A stretch of 59,115 nucleotides of DNA from Dermacoccus abyssi (GTDB taxonomy: Bacteria > Actinomycetota > Actinomycetes > Actinomycetales > Dermatophilaceae). How positions within the stretch are numbered: position 1 is the first letter of the stretch; every line of letters begins with the position of its first letter. The stretch covers positions 1 to 59,115 of the forward strand of contig NZ_QWLM01000017.1 of the NCBI RefSeq assembly GCF_003515945.1, in the 5' to 3' direction. The notes beneath the pieces are model-generated. The model saw only the letters and a program-made list of their open reading frames with translations, was not told the DNA's origin and ran no database searches. Positions 44,973 to 54,514 of the stretch are shown piece by piece. Both the position numbers and the translations under genes were made by a program.

Positions 44973-45769
44973 GCCATGCTCCGACCTCGCGAGCGGACAT
45001 AGATGACGACATCCTGAACGAGGCGAGTCATCGTTCGCTCGTCCTCGCCCGGCCAGCGACCGGCGAGCACGTCGTCGGCTGCTCGGTGCCCCAGACGCCA
45101 CCGGGTGGGCCCGGACGTCACGACCTCCAGATCGAGCGACTCGCCGAGTGCCACACGGGCCTGAGCGTCGGCCTCGAGCGTGACGAGCACCGGCATGAGT
45201 TCACCGTCCAGCTTGTCGACGTACTGCTGGGCGGCTGCCATGGAGCACACGGTTCCGCGCACGAGGAGGACGATGACGTCGCACTCTGTCGGTTCGGCGG
45301 GCTCGTGGGGCGCCAACGTGACGACCGACCACGCCGCTTCGCCCGCGAGCGCCCCGAGTACTGCGCTCCGCACGAGGCGATCGTGAACACGGGGTGCACC
45401 TCGTCCGTGCGAGAGCACCCGGACCCCGTCACGTTCCGGCAGTGCGGCGAGGAGCTTCTGTGCGTCGATGTCGGGGCCGGCGCCTCGCAGCGCGTCCCAG
45501 CGAGCGCCCGCCTCACGGTCGAGGTCGAGGACGACGTCGAGACCACCTGTGCCCGGTTGGCCGTCGACGAGGACGACCGGGCCTTGGTCCTGCGCCGTTC
45601 GATCCGTGCCTCGAGACCGTGCGAGATGCCGTGCCACGGCACAGGCGAAGTACGCGGCGTCGGCGGCTGAATCGGGGCAGACCACCCCGATACGGCGCAG
45701 TTCGCCGCGCTCGCTGCCCACCTCGGCGGGGGCTGGTGGGCCGAAGAAGTCGGCGTCGAACTCGTCCAT
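44963..45769 (-). CDS. ssd: Septum-site-determining-like protein Ssd (TadZ/CpaE type)
   Basis: 268 residues. MinD/ParA-like fold without a clear Walker A Lys-Thr pair (VDGQPGTGGLDVVLD is the matching loop), as seen in the mycobacterial Ssd (Rv3660c) and CpaE/TadZ group. It heads the tad operon and probably positions the pilus machine; the mycobacterial protein has also been linked to cell-division control. It is preceded by a 380-bp gap with three hairpins. Confidence 0.82.
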   Translation of the reverse strand: MDEFDADFFGPPAPAEVGSERGELRRIGVVCPDSAADAAYFACAVARHLARSRGTDRTAQDQGPVVLVDGQPGTGGLDVVLDLDREAGARWDALRGAGPDIDAQKLLAALPERDGVRVLSHGRGAPRVHDRLVRSAVLGALAGEAAWSVVTLAPHEPAEPTECDVIVLLVRGTVCSMAAAQQYVDKLDGELMPVLVTLEADAQARVALGESLDLEVVTSGPTRWRLGHRAADDVLAGRWPGEDERTMTRLVQDVVIYVRSRGRSMAWA

Positions 45770-45884
45770 GCACGCCAGCGTCGGCCCACAACCTCGACAC
45801 CGTCCACGACGCGTCGGACGACCTTGTGGACGGGGCCGCCTGAACTACCGAAACGGCGCTCACCGCGTCGCAGATGTGGACGAC

Positions 45885-45903
45885 GGCCCCCGTGCCGGGG
45901 GCC
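45885..45903 (-). repeat. Hairpin 1 upstream of ssd
   Basis: GGCCCCC-GTGCC-GGGGGCC: a perfect 7-bp stem with a 5-nt loop. Confidence 0.6.
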
Positions 45904-45937
45904 ACCGCGGCCGCACGGGAGTAGGTGCAGGACATAC

Positions 45938-45971
45938 GACAGCCCCCACCGGGGGGACGGTGGGGGCTGTC
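45938..45971 (+). terminator. Hairpin 2, terminator-like on the plus strand
   Basis: GACAGCCCCCACC (45938-45950) pairs with GGTGGGGGCTGTC (45959-45971). On the plus strand TTT follows the stem, the form of an intrinsic terminator, but no plus-strand gene is upstream. On the minus strand it would end the Fic-like transcript or attenuate the tad operon. Confidence 0.6.
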
Positions 45972-45974
45972 TTT

Positions 45975-46007
45975 ACGTGCATACCCTTGGGGGTGCGGTA
46001 TGCACGT
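45975..46007 (-). repeat. Hairpin 3 upstream of ssd
   Basis: ACGTGCATACC (45975-45985) pairs perfectly with GGTATGCACGT (45997-46007) across an 11-nt loop. It is a candidate operator or leader stem. Confidence 0.6.
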
Positions 46008-46150
46008 CAGCGCTCGACCCGGAGGGAGCGCACGCCCCTAATGTGCCATGAGTGGCCACACGTTGCAACCGGCTCGCACATACCCGGCCAATACAATAGC
46101 AACGGTTCGATAAATGAGAAACCGACTCGCCGGACGTTTTTTATTTGTTC

Positions 46151-46993
46151 TTATCGCAGGCGGCCGGTCAAAACGGCGTCCGCAATGGCGCCTCCTTCGG
46201 CGGCGCCCCGCTCAAGCGCCCCAGCGCTGAACTGCAGCCACAGGGCCACGCCGTCGCGCGTTCCCGAGGCATAGGCGGCCAGGGCGCCCGCATATCCCGC
46301 GCTCGCTTCACGCAGGTAGCCCACCTCGGGCACGGCCACACCCGTCGGGTCGAGCCCACACGACTGGACGAGCGCACGCTCGAAAGCTCTTGCCACCACA
46401 CCGTTTCCGCGCGCGAACGGACGCATGACGGCAATCTCCGCATGCGCAATGGCCCCGACGACGAGGGCCGGCACCTTCTCGTGGCACGCCACCACCTCGT
46501 AGAGCCCGGCCAGACGCCCCGGCAGGTCGAGCGGGTCGCACGCCGGGCCGGCCTCGACGAGTTCCTCGCACGTCTCCCCCGGCGACCGCGGGCGCCCCAC
46601 CTCGTCGGCGGAGAGCAGTTGCGAACCGGCGGCCACATGCAGACGCGCCAACGCCTGCGCGGGCGACGACAGGATGATCGAACGAACGTGCTCACTCTCG
46701 AGCGTCCCCTGAACACTCGCACGAAGCACTCGCTCGAGCGGGTCGGGCTCGGGCGGCCACTCGGTCATCCCCATGACGAGTTCACGCACGACATCGACGG
46801 AGACCTCGGCGCCCTCCAGCGCCGCACCGGCCCGGGCGCCACGCACGCGCGACTCGGCGGCGGCCTGCGCCGTCCGTCGGCGCAACGCGTTGTGCCAGCG
46901 CAGCTGGGTACACGCCTCGCGGGCTCGCGTGAGGCCCGCCTCGACCTCGGGGATCGTCGCGAGCGATTGCAGAGCTTCGAGGGTGCCGGGCAT
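46151..46993 (-). CDS. Fic-related protein with a degenerate catalytic motif
   Basis: 280 residues from ATG 46993; TACGCT 7 nt upstream supports this start over ATG 46999. The C-terminal half has a Fic-like core, but the motif reads RPFARGNGVVAR where active enzymes have HPFxxGNGRxxR: the catalytic His and first Arg are missing. AMP transfer is therefore unlikely. Proteins of this kind are often found beside ssd-tad and acs in actinobacteria. Function unknown. It ends in an AT-rich stretch. Confidence 0.7.
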   Translation of the reverse strand: MPGTLEALQSLATIPEVEAGLTRAREACTQLRWHNALRRRTAQAAAESRVRGARAGAALEGAEVSVDVVRELVMGMTEWPPEPDPLERVLRASVQGTLESEHVRSIILSSPAQALARLHVAAGSQLLSADEVGRPRSPGETCEELVEAGPACDPLDLPGRLAGLYEVVACHEKVPALVVGAIAHAEIAVMRPFARGNGVVARAFERALVQSCGLDPTGVAVPEVGYLREASAGYAGALAAYASGTRDGVALWLQFSAGALERGAAEGGAIADAVLTGRLR

Positions 46994-47147
46994 GGGCATC
47001 AGCGTACTTGGACGCCGCCGGGAACTACCGGCGAGTATCCACCCCTGACTTCCCAACCCCACGCGACGATGGGGTAGAAAAGCAGCCAAGTGTTGTGACC
47101 TACGCCTCGTTTCGGCGTGGTCGAAGCCGACGGAAGGAAGACAAGAC

Positions 47148-49094
47148 ATGTCCGAGACCGCCGAAGAGTACGGCCCCTTCCCGCCGAGCCCGGAGTTCAG
47201 CCAGCAGGCCGTCGGGCAGAAGTCGCTCTACGAAGAGGCCGACGCCGACCGCGAGGCGTTCTGGGCCAAGCAGGCGCGCGAGCGCCTCACCTGGGCCAAG
47301 GACTTCGACAAGGTGCTCGACTGGAGCGAGGCCCCCGTCGCCAAGTGGTTCGTGGGCGGCGAGCTCAACGTGGCCTACAACTGCGCCGACCGTCACGTCG
47401 AGGCCGGCAACGGTGACCGCGTCGCATTGCACTTCGTCGGTGAGCCCGGCGACGAGCGCGACATCACGTACGCCGAACTCACCGAACTCGTGCAGAAGGC
47501 TGCCGGCGCGCTCAAGGCCGCGGGTGTCGAGAAGGGCGACCGCGTCGCCCTCTACCTGCCGATGATCCCCGAGGCCATCATCTCGATGCTGGCCTGCGCC
47601 CGTCTCGGCGCCGTGCACTCCGTCGTCTTCGGCGGCTTCTCCTCCGACGCCCTGCGCACGCGCATCGCCGACGGGGAGGCCAAGGTCGTCATCACGGCCG
47701 ACGGTGGCTACCGCCGCGGCAAGCCGAGCGCTCTCAAGCCCGCCGTCGACGAGGCCATCAGCGGCGAGACGACGGTGCAGAAGGTCCTCGTCGTCAAGCG
47801 CACCGGCGAAGAGACGGAGATGACCGACAAGGACGTCTGGTGGGACGACGCCCTCGAGGCCGCCGAGCCCGCGGTCGACTTCGACACCTTCGATTCAGAA
47901 CACCCGCTCTTCATCCTCTACACCTCCGGCACCACGGGTAAGCCGAAGGGCATCTTCCACACGACCGGTGGCTACCTCACGCAGGCGGCGTACACGAACG
48001 CCGTCGTCCACGACGTGCACCCGGGCGAGGACGTCTACTGGTGCACCGCCGACGTGGGCTGGGTCACCGGCCACAGCTACATCGTCTACGGCCCGCTGGC
48101 CAACGGCGTCACGCAGGTGCTCTACGAAGGCACGCCGGACAGCCCGCACCAGGGCCGCTGGTGGGAGATCGTGCAGAACAAGAAGGTCTCGATCTTCTAC
48201 ACGGCACCCACGGCCATCCGCACCTGCATGAAGTGGGGCAAGGAGATCCCCGCCGAGTACGACCTGTCGTCGGTCCGTGTGCTCGGCAGCGTCGGTGAGC
48301 CGATCAACCCCGAAGCGTGGATGTGGTTCCGCGACAACATCGGCGGGGGTTCGGCGCCGATCGTCGACACGTGGTGGCAGACGGAGACGGGCGCCATCAT
48401 GATGTCGGCCCTGCCCGGCGTCACGTCGCTCGTGCCCGGTTCGGCCCAGGCGCCGGTGCCCGGCATCACGGCCGACGTCGTCGACGAGGAGGGCAAGTCC
48501 GTCGGCAACGGCGAGACCGGCTACCTCGTCATCCGCGACCCGTGGCCGTCGATGCTGCGCGGCATCTGGGGCGACCTGCAGCGCTACAAGGACACCTACT
48601 GGTCGCGCTTCGAGGACATGTACTTCGCCGGTGACGGCGCGAAGCGTGACGAGGACGGCAACATCTGGGTGCTCGGTCGTGTCGACGACGTCATGAACGT
48701 CTCGGGCCACCGCCTGTCGACGTCGGAGATCGAGTCGGCGCTCGTCTCGCACGACGCCGTCGCGGAGGCCGCAGTCGTCGGCGCCGCCGACGAGACGACC
48801 GGTCAGGCCGTGTGCGCCTTCGTCATCCTGCGCGAGGAGGCTCGCGACCAGGCCGCCGACGACGACAAGCGCGAGGAGCTCGTCCAGGCGATGCGCTCGC
48901 ACGTCGGCAAGCAGATCGGCGCCATCGCGAAGCCGAAGACGATCCTCGTCGTCGACGAGCTGCCGAAGACACGTTCGGGCAAGATCATGCGTCGCCTGCT
49001 CAAGGACGTCGCCGAGGGCCGCGAGGCCGGTGACGCGACAACGCTCGCCGACCCGAGCGTCATGGAGAAGATCCAGGCAGGTCTGAAGAAGTAA
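47148..49094 (+). CDS. acsA: Acetate-CoA ligase (acetyl-CoA synthetase)
   Basis: 648 residues. It makes acetyl-CoA from acetate, ATP and CoA. ANL-family motifs: [40 protein letters not shown] and [18 protein letters not shown]. The catalytic, acetylatable Lys612 is in [22 protein letters not shown] precedes the ATG. It is divergent from the Fic-like gene and is followed by a strong terminator. Confidence 0.95.
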   Translation: MSETAEEYGPFPPSPEFSQQAVGQKSLYEEADADREAFWAKQARERLTWAKDFDKVLDWSEAPVAKWFVGGELNVAYNCADRHVEAGNGDRVALHFVGEPGDERDITYAELTELVQKAAGALKAAGVEKGDRVALYLPMIPEAIISMLACARLGAVHSVVFGGFSSDALRTRIADGEAKVVITADGGYRRGKPSALKPAVDEAISGETTVQKVLVVKRTGEETEMTDKDVWWDDALEAAEPAVDFDTFDSEHPLFILYTSGTTGKPKGIFHTTGGYLTQAAYTNAVVHDVHPGEDVYWCTADVGWVTGHSYIVYGPLANGVTQVLYEGTPDSPHQGRWWEIVQNKKVSIFYTAPTAIRTCMKWGKEIPAEYDLSSVRVLGSVGEPINPEAWMWFRDNIGGGSAPIVDTWWQTETGAIMMSALPGVTSLVPGSAQAPVPGITADVVDEEGKSVGNGETGYLVIRDPWPSMLRGIWGDLQRYKDTYWSRFEDMYFAGDGAKRDEDGNIWVLGRVDDVMNVSGHRLSTSEIESALVSHDAVAEAAVVGAADETTGQAVCAFVILREEARDQAADDDKREELVQAMRSHVGKQIGAIAKPKTILVVDELPKTRSGKIMRRLLKDVAEGREAGDATTLADPSVMEKIQAGLKK

Positions 49095-49112
49095 GCAGCA
49101 GAGCGATCCGAC

Positions 49113-49152
49113 GATGCGCGGGTGGGGCAGGCGCCCCGCCCGCGCATCTTTT
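49113..49152 (+). terminator. Rho-independent terminator after acs
   Basis: GATGCGCGGG with GGGGC pairs with GCCCC and CCCGCGCATC across an AGGC loop; TTTT follows at 49149-49152. A textbook terminator 18 nt after the stop. Confidence 0.85.
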
Positions 49153-49173
49153 CGCGAGAACGACGACAGCCGG

Positions 49174-49240
49174 TAAAATCGCGGGCGGTGTGCCGGGAAG
49201 TCTGGTCGGCCGTTCGCGTGAGGCGCGGATGACGACGACC
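49174..49240 (+). promoter_or_regulatory. Promoter and candidate leader RNA of nhaA
   Basis: TAAAAT (49174-49179) is a good -10, putting the 5' end near 49186. The transcript would open with GGTGTGCCGGGAAGTCTGG followed by TCGGC (49187-49210), in which GCCG and CGGC can pair around a purine-rich core. RNA motifs upstream of Na+/H+ antiporter genes are known in other bacteria; whether this is one of them needs a covariance search. The leader is about 78 nt. Confidence 0.4.
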
Positions 49241-49263
49241 ACCCCTGCCCGAGGAGATTCACC

Positions 49264-50640
49264 ATGGCCAAGCGCCACAAGAACAGCCTTCCGCCGATGA
49301 AGGACGAACAGCCGAGCTTCGAAGAGTTCAAGGAAGCCGCGCACGTCGCCCCCGTCGCCGTCGCAGGACGGCTGACCCGCCGCCTCTTCACCCGCGGCAC
49401 GTGGCCCGAGGCCCAGCGCGTCAAGGAACTGCTGCGCACCGAGACCATCGGCGGCCTCATCCTGCTCGCCGCTGCGGTCGCCGCGATCGTCTGGGCGAAC
49501 TCGCCCTGGCGTGACGGTTATGAGGCCCTGCGGGACGCGCACATCGGCCCCGACTCCCTCGGGCTCAACATGTCGGTGGCGCACTGGGCCGCCGACGGCC
49601 TGCTCGCCGTGTTCTTCCTCGTCGTCGGGCTCGAACTCAAGCACGAGTTCGTCGCCGGCGACCTGCGCAACCCGGCAGCCGCCGCAGTGCCCGTCATCGC
49701 TGCCGTCTGCGGTGTCGCAACGCCTGCGCTCGTCTACGTCGCGATCAACGCCGCAGCCGGCGGCGAAGGGCTCAAGGGGTGGGCCATCCCGGCCGCCACG
49801 GACATCGCGTTCGCCCTCGCGGTGCTCGCCGTCATCGGTTCGCACCTGCCCACGGCGCTGCGTTCGTTCCTCCTGACGCTCGCCGTCGTCGACGACCTCA
49901 TCGCCATCACGATCATCGCGATCTTCTACAGCAAGGGCTTCTCGCTCGGCTGGCTGCTCGCCTCGATCGCGGTCGTCGCAGTCTTCGGCTTCCTCACCCA
50001 GCGCGGCATCAAGCACTGGGCGATCCTCGCGCCGCTCGCGATCGTGGCGTGGGTCTTCATGTACAAGTCCGGCGTTCACGCCACGATCGCTGGCGTGCTG
50101 CTCGGCCTCGTCGTTCCGGTCAAGGGCAAGCACGCCCTCGCCCACCGCATCGAACACCGTCTGCGCCCCTATTCGGCAGGGTTCGCCGTGCCGGTCTTCG
50201 CGTTCTTCTCCGCCGGCGTCACCGTCGTCGGTACGAGCATCACCGAGACGCTTGCGGACGCCGTCACGCTCGGCGTCATCGCCGGCCTCGTGCTCGGCAA
50301 GGTCGTCGGCATCTTCGGCAGCACGTTCCTCATCAGCAAGTTCACGAAGGCCAAGCTCGACGAGAACCTCTCGTGGGCCGACGTGTTCGGCCTCAGCCTC
50401 CTCGGTGGCATCGGCTTCACCGTCAGCCTCCTCATCGGCGAGCTCGCGTTCGGCACCGGAAGCGTCAAGGACGACCACGTCAAGGTCGGCGTGCTGCTCG
50501 GCAGCCTCCTGTCCGCGCTCCTCGCGAGCATCGTGCTCGGACGCCGCAACCGCATCTACCGCCGCATCGAGGAAGAGGAGACGCGCGACGCCGACCAAGA
50601 CGGTGTGCCGGACGTCTACCAGCGCCCCGAACCGGCCTGA
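49264..50640 (+). CDS. nhaA: Na+/H+ antiporter NhaA
   Basis: 458 residues, 11-12 membrane helices. The paired Asp of the ion path lies in [18 protein letters not shown], and the conserved [12 protein letters not shown] and [15 protein letters not shown] segments are present. It exports sodium in exchange for protons. N-terminal (about 55 residues) and C-terminal ([20 protein letters not shown] onward) hydrophilic extensions are longer than in the E. coli protein. GAGGAG precedes the ATG. Confidence 0.95.
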   Translation: MAKRHKNSLPPMKDEQPSFEEFKEAAHVAPVAVAGRLTRRLFTRGTWPEAQRVKELLRTETIGGLILLAAAVAAIVWANSPWRDGYEALRDAHIGPDSLGLNMSVAHWAADGLLAVFFLVVGLELKHEFVAGDLRNPAAAAVPVIAAVCGVATPALVYVAINAAAGGEGLKGWAIPAATDIAFALAVLAVIGSHLPTALRSFLLTLAVVDDLIAITIIAIFYSKGFSLGWLLASIAVVAVFGFLTQRGIKHWAILAPLAIVAWVFMYKSGVHATIAGVLLGLVVPVKGKHALAHRIEHRLRPYSAGFAVPVFAFFSAGVTVVGTSITETLADAVTLGVIAGLVLGKVVGIFGSTFLISKFTKAKLDENLSWADVFGLSLLGGIGFTVSLLIGELAFGTGSVKDDHVKVGVLLGSLLSALLASIVLGRRNRIYRRIEEEETRDADQDGVPDVYQRPEPA

Positions 50641-50775
50641 ACCGCACCGAACCGAGGAGCCGGTAGGCGCGAATCGGCCGATATCGGTAGTGTGTCCATC
50701 GAACAGAAAACGTGTGATGCGACGGACGGCCGTCACCTCGACGAGGTGACGCCGCCTGCTGAACAGGAGATAACC

Positions 50776-51180
50776 ATGGCCCTCAACACCCCCCGGGGCT
50801 CCGAGCGCACGCTCGGTCAGCTCGTTTCGGACGCTTCCGCTGACCTCTCGAACATCGTCAAGGGCGAGATCGACCTGGCGAAGATCGAGATCAAGGCTGA
50901 CGTGCAGAAGGCCGGCAAGGGTGGCGGCATGCTCGCTGCCGCCGGTGTCGTCGCCCTGTTCTTCGTCGGCTTCCTCCTGACGGCCCTCGCCTGGGCCATC
51001 TCGGAGGTTCTCGACTGGCCGAACTGGGCCGGCTTCCTCATCGTCGCGGGCATCCTCGCGCTCGTCGCCGGAATCCTCGCCCTCGTCGGCATCAAGTCGA
51101 TCAAGAAGGTCAAGGGCAAGCCGGTCAAGACGATCGACAACGCGCAGAAGACCGTCGCGGCCATCAAGCCCGCCAAGTGA
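50776..51180 (+). CDS. Holin-X (DUF1469) family membrane protein
   Basis: 134 residues from ATG 50776 (AGGAG upstream). ERTLGQLVSDASADLSNIVKGEIDLAKIEI is the family N-terminus, followed by two hydrophobic hairpin helices and a Lys-rich tail. Named phage-holin family on distant similarity; there are no phage genes nearby, and the gene is a standard chromosomal neighbour of acs and crp in actinobacteria (compare Rv3669). Likely a membrane-structuring protein. Confidence 0.83.
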   Translation: MALNTPRGSERTLGQLVSDASADLSNIVKGEIDLAKIEIKADVQKAGKGGGMLAAAGVVALFFVGFLLTALAWAISEVLDWPNWAGFLIVAGILALVAGILALVGIKSIKKVKGKPVKTIDNAQKTVAAIKPAK

Positions 51181-51196
51181 CGTTCTGACCTGCCGC

Positions 51197-51234
51197 ACGA
51201 AGGCGGCTCACCCTCGAGGGTGGGCCGCCTTCGT
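51197..51234 (+). terminator. Bidirectional terminator between the holin-like gene and nudL
   Basis: ACGAAGGCGGC pairs with GCCGCCTTCGT around an inner CACCC-TCGA-GGGTG hairpin, between two convergent genes. Confidence 0.75.
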
Positions 51235-51268
51235 CATGTTCGCCTTCCTCATGTTCCCGGCCGGGCGT

Positions 51269-51925
51269 TCAGCTGAGGAAGCGATCGGGCACCTGACGCT
51301 CGTCGTCGCGGTTCCACGAGCGCGCGACGCCCCCGGTGGTCAGGACCGCGTCGAGCACGAACGCCGTGAAGCCCCAGATGTAGAAACCGTCGACCTCGAA
51401 CCCCGGCCCCTTGAAGCCGCGCGGGTGTGTGACCGTGTGGCGGTTCGCCGGGTCCACGAGATCGCGGACGGAGATGCGCGCGACGCGAGCGACCTCGACG
51501 GGGTCGAGCACTGAGATGTCGGACGGTACGTTCCACCAGGCGAGCACGGGGCAGACCTCGTAGTTCGTCACGGGCAACGCGACCGGCTGCAGTTCACCCA
51601 TGACGTGGACGCCCTCGGGCACGAGCCCGATCTCCTCGTTGGCCTCACGCAGCGCGGTGTCGGTGAACGTGACGTCCTGCGGTTCGACCCCACCACCGGG
51701 AAAGGACACCTGCCCCGCGTGCTTGCGCAGGTTGGTGGCTCGCTCGGTGAGCACCACGTCTTCCCCGCCGTCGTCGTTCGGGCCGAAGAGCATGAGGATG
51801 GCAGAGGCCTTGGAGCCCTGCTCGGGACGCGGCCATCCCGCGCACAGGTCGCCGCGGCGACCGGCCTCGAGCACCGTGTTCAGCCAGGGCGGAGGCGGCG
51901 TGGCGTCGCCCACCGGCACGCTCAT
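51269..51925 (-). CDS. nudL: NUDIX hydrolase, CoA diphosphatase type
   Basis: 218 residues. The Nudix box [20 protein letters not shown] with ANEEIGL fits GX5EX7REUXEEXGU, and the extended [16 protein letters not shown] segment marks the CoA-pyrophosphatase (NudL) subgroup that splits CoA and its esters. ATG 51925 overlaps the nth stop as ATGA, so the pair is translationally coupled. Confidence 0.9.
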   Translation of the reverse strand: MSVPVGDATPPPPWLNTVLEAGRRGDLCAGWPRPEQGSKASAILMLFGPNDDGGEDVVLTERATNLRKHAGQVSFPGGGVEPQDVTFTDTALREANEEIGLVPEGVHVMGELQPVALPVTNYEVCPVLAWWNVPSDISVLDPVEVARVARISVRDLVDPANRHTVTHPRGFKGPGFEVDGFYIWGFTAFVLDAVLTTGGVARSWNRDDERQVPDRFLS

Positions 51926-52794
51926 CGGGCCTCGCCCTGCGCCCCTGCACCGGAGTGACGTGGCACGACCGGCGTTCCTCGATGCCCGGTCGAGAAGGAG
52001 GCGTCGGGCACTCCCCCGTCGACGAGCAGCGGCACCGGCGCCTCACCACCCTTCGGGGCCGCGAGTTCGTACTTGAGCAGGGCGCGCGCCTTGTCCGGGT
52101 CGGTCTCGCCGTCACCGAAGGACGGGCACCAATGCGCCACCGGGCAAACGCCGCATGCGGGCTTGCGGGCGTGGCAGATACGTCGGCCGTGGAAGACGAC
52201 GACGTGGCTGAGCATCGTCCAGTCCTTGCGCGGGAACATCTCGCCCACCTCGGCCTCGACAGCGACCGGGTCGGTCGACGTCGTCCAGCCGAAGCGGCGC
52301 GCGAGGCGCCCGAAGTGGGTGTCGACCGTGATGCCCGGAACACCGAACGCGTTGCCGAGCACGACGTTGGCCGTCTTGCGTCCGACGCCCGGCAGCGTCA
52401 CGAGGTCGGCGAGCTTGCCCGGCACCTCGCCGTCGAAACGTTCGACGAGTTCCTGACCGAGCTTGATGACCGAGCGCGTCTTCGCCCGGTAGAACCCGGT
52501 GGGACGCAGGATCTCCTCCATCTCGCTTGGCTCCGCCGACGCCAGTGCCGCAGCGTCCGGGTAGCGACGGAAGAGCACCGGCGTGACCTTGTTGACCCCG
52601 ACGTCTGTGGTCTGCGCCGAGAGGATGGTGGCCACGAGGAGTTCGAGCGGCGACTCGAAGTCGAGTTCGGCTCGCGCGTACGGGTACTGCTCCACGAGTC
52701 TGCGGTAGATGCGGCGTGCCTGACGCACCCGCCCCGTGGCGGTCTCGGGCACGCGCGCGGCCCGCTTCGGCGGCGTCTCGGCTTCGGAGGTCAT
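51922..52794 (-). CDS. nth: Endonuclease III
   Basis: 290 residues from ATG 52794; TAGGGT 6 nt upstream indicates a leaderless start, making GTG 52800 unlikely. DNA glycosylase/AP-lyase for oxidised pyrimidines. HhH-GPD core [18 protein letters not shown] holds the catalytic Lys (Lys140 in this numbering), and [11 protein letters not shown] holds the Asp. The iron-sulphur Cys set is Cx6Cx2Cx5C in [19 protein letters not shown]-terminal extension of about 60 residues is unusual in length but low in complexity. Confidence 0.93.
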   Translation of the reverse strand: MTSEAETPPKRAARVPETATGRVRQARRIYRRLVEQYPYARAELDFESPLELLVATILSAQTTDVGVNKVTPVLFRRYPDAAALASAEPSEMEEILRPTGFYRAKTRSVIKLGQELVERFDGEVPGKLADLVTLPGVGRKTANVVLGNAFGVPGITVDTHFGRLARRFGWTTSTDPVAVEAEVGEMFPRKDWTMLSHVVVFHGRRICHARKPACGVCPVAHWCPSFGDGETDPDKARALLKYELAAPKGGEAPVPLLVDGGVPDASFSTGHRGTPVVPRHSGAGAQGEAR

Positions 52795-52800
52795 GCCCAC

Positions 52801-52806
52801 ACCCTA
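52801..52806 (-). promoter_or_regulatory. -10 element for a leaderless nth-nudL mRNA
   Basis: TAGGGT on the minus strand, 6 nt (GTGGGC) before ATG 52794. Nearly identical to the tmk start region. Confidence 0.45.
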
Positions 52807-52923
52807 GAACGCCCCACCGACACCACCGAGCACCTCATCTGCTGGACGAACGAGCGCCTTTTTCCGCGCTTTCCTGGGAGTGAACTGTGTGGAGCGTCAC
52901 CCGAAACGTGGCAAGATGGAGGC

Positions 52924-53601
52924 GTGGACATTGAAGTAGTGCGTCAAGCTCCCCTTTTCGCCGCGCTGACGGACGCAGACGCCCAGGCTCTTCTGCAGCG
53001 CATGTCGCGCGCCCGTATCGAGCGCGGCGACATCCTCTTCGAAGAAGGGGAGGAGGGCGATCGCCTGTACATCATCACCTCCGGCAAGGTGAAGCTCGGC
53101 CGCCGCTCCCCCGACGGTCGCGAAAACCTGCTCGCGATCCTCGGCCCCGGTGAGATGTTCGGCGAGCTCAGCCTCTTCGACCCGGGCGCCCGCACGACCA
53201 CGGCCACGGCCATCGCCGGCACCGACCTCGTCGCGCTGGGTCACACCGAACTCACCGAGTTCGTCTCGTCGCGCCCCGACGTGGCCGTCAAGATGCTCGG
53301 CTCCATCGCTCGCCGCCTGCGTCGCACGAACGAAGCGCTCGGCGATCTCGTCTTCACCGACGTTCCCGGCCGTGTCGCCAAGGCTCTACTCGACCTCGCG
53401 AGCCGCTTCGGCCGTCAGGTCGACGACGGGGTCCTCGTCGCGCACGACCTCACGCAGGAGGAGCTGGCTCAGCTCGTCGGCGCCTCCCGCGAGACCGTGA
53501 ACAAGGCTCTCGCCGACTTCGCCAGCCGCGGCTGGCTCAAGCTCGAGGCCCGCGCCGTGACGCTGCTCGACGTCGAGCGCCTTCAGCGCCGCGCCCGCTG
53601 A
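52924..53601 (+). CDS. crp: Crp/GlxR-family transcription regulator
   Basis: 225 residues from GTG 52924 with GGAGGC upstream. Cyclic-nucleotide domain: GDRLYIITSGKVKLGRRSPDG and PGEMFGELSLFDPGARTTTATA (cAMP phosphate-binding cassette). Winged helix with recognition segment LAQLVGASRETVNKALADF. It matches the mycobacterial Crp closely in length and layout, and probably controls carbon metabolism genes globally, possibly including acs nearby. Confidence 0.94.
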   Translation: MDIEVVRQAPLFAALTDADAQALLQRMSRARIERGDILFEEGEEGDRLYIITSGKVKLGRRSPDGRENLLAILGPGEMFGELSLFDPGARTTTATAIAGTDLVALGHTELTEFVSSRPDVAVKMLGSIARRLRRTNEALGDLVFTDVPGRVAKALLDLASRFGRQVDDGVLVAHDLTQEELAQLVGASRETVNKALADFASRGWLKLEARAVTLLDVERLQRRAR

Positions 53602-53623
53602 GGCCGCACTCACCTCGGTTGAC

Positions 53624-53663
53624 AGCGAAGCGCCCGTCCCCTGCGGGGGACGGGCGCTTCGCT
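53624..53663 (+). terminator. Bidirectional terminator after crp
   Basis: AGCGAAGCGCCCGTCCCC pairs with its complement across a short loop, 22 nt after the crp stop, between convergent genes. Confidence 0.8.
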
Positions 53664-53680
53664 ATGTCGTGGGGCTGTTC

Positions 53681-54514
53681 TCAGAGGCGGCCGAGATGGG
53701 CCAGCTGCGCCTTGACGACGGCCTCCACCGCCGGGCGCAGCTGCGGGCCGATGTCGCTGTAGGCGCCGTCCACGACGGGGCCGACGAGCTCGTCACCCTG
53801 CGCCGGCGAGTCGCCATTCTCGGAGTCGACGTCGGCCAGCACGGTCCGCACCTCGTCGAGGCGCTCCTGACGGTGGGCGCGGTAACGCTCGACGACGGGA
53901 GCGGCGTTGGCTCCGACAGGTCCGTGCCCCGGCGCCAGGACGACGACTCGCTCCCCCGCCTGCGCGACGAGCGCCATGAGGACGTCGAGCGTCGCGAGAT
54001 AGGCCGTGAGATCGCCGTCGGGGTAGGCGACGAAGCTGCTGCCCTCGCCGAGAATCGTGTCGCCGCTGAAGAGGACGTCGACGCCGTCGCGCTGGAGGAC
54101 GAAGGCGGCTGAATCGCGCGTGTGGCCCGGCGCGAGCAGCACCTGGAGGTCGCCGATCATCTCGCCGTCGGTGAAGGCGTCGCCACCCGAGCCGCCACGC
54201 AACGCGACCGCGAGGCCGCGCCCACGAAGCGCCTCGACGAGCGCGCTCGCACCGCCCTCGTGGTCGTCGTGGTGATGGGTGAGCAGCACGACGACACGCG
54301 TGGCCTCGGCGCCCCGCACGGCGTCCATGATCGCGTCACGGTGGCCGGCGTCCTCGGGCCCCGGGTCGACGACGGCGACGAGCGAGCCGTCCCCGCCCGA
54401 GGCTTCCTCCAGGGCGATGACGTACGTGTTCGTGCCGGTGAGCGTCATCGGGCCGGGGTTGTCGCAGCGCAGGTGTCGCACGCCGCCGGGGAGTCGGTCG
54501 AGTTGATCGGTCAC
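53681..54514 (-). CDS. MBL-fold metallohydrolase
   Basis: 277 residues from GTG 54514, overlapping the NUDIX gene stop as GTGA. Metal motif H80-x-H82-x-D84-H85 (THHHDDHEGG), then APGHTRDSAAF and LFSGDTILGEG, and the C-terminal metal His in LAPGHGPV. It resembles the LACTB2-like group, some of which act on RNA; the substrate is unknown. Its partner genes NUDIX and RidA are conserved neighbours downstream of crp. Confidence 0.86.
   Translation of the reverse strand: MTDQLDRLPGGVRHLRCDNPGPMTLTGTNTYVIALEEASGGDGSLVAVVDPGPEDAGHRDAIMDAVRGAEATRVVVLLTHHHDDHEGGASALVEALRGRGLAVALRGGSGGDAFTDGEMIGDLQVLLAPGHTRDSAAFVLQRDGVDVLFSGDTILGEGSSFVAYPDGDLTAYLATLDVLMALVAQAGERVVVLAPGHGPVGANAAPVVERYRAHRQERLDEVRTVLADVDSENGDSPAQGDELVGPVVDGAYSDIGPQLRPAVEAVVKAQLAHLGRL

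Larger units (their letters stand above)
45770..46150. other. Gap with three hairpins upstream of the tad operon
   Basis: No gene is seen in these 381 bp. Three strong inverted repeats lie in a row (45885-45903, 45938-45971 and 45975-46007), then an AT-rich stretch at about 46081-46155. On the minus strand TTGCAA (46064-46069) could act as a -35. If so, transcription of ssd would begin near 46030 and the hairpins would sit in a leader of about 260 nt. Confidence 0.45.

Noticed and set aside
50776-51180. Prophage remnant suggested by the holin-like gene
   Set aside because: No lysin, integrase, portal or capsid genes are near, and the gene is a normal chromosomal neighbour of acs and crp in actinobacteria.
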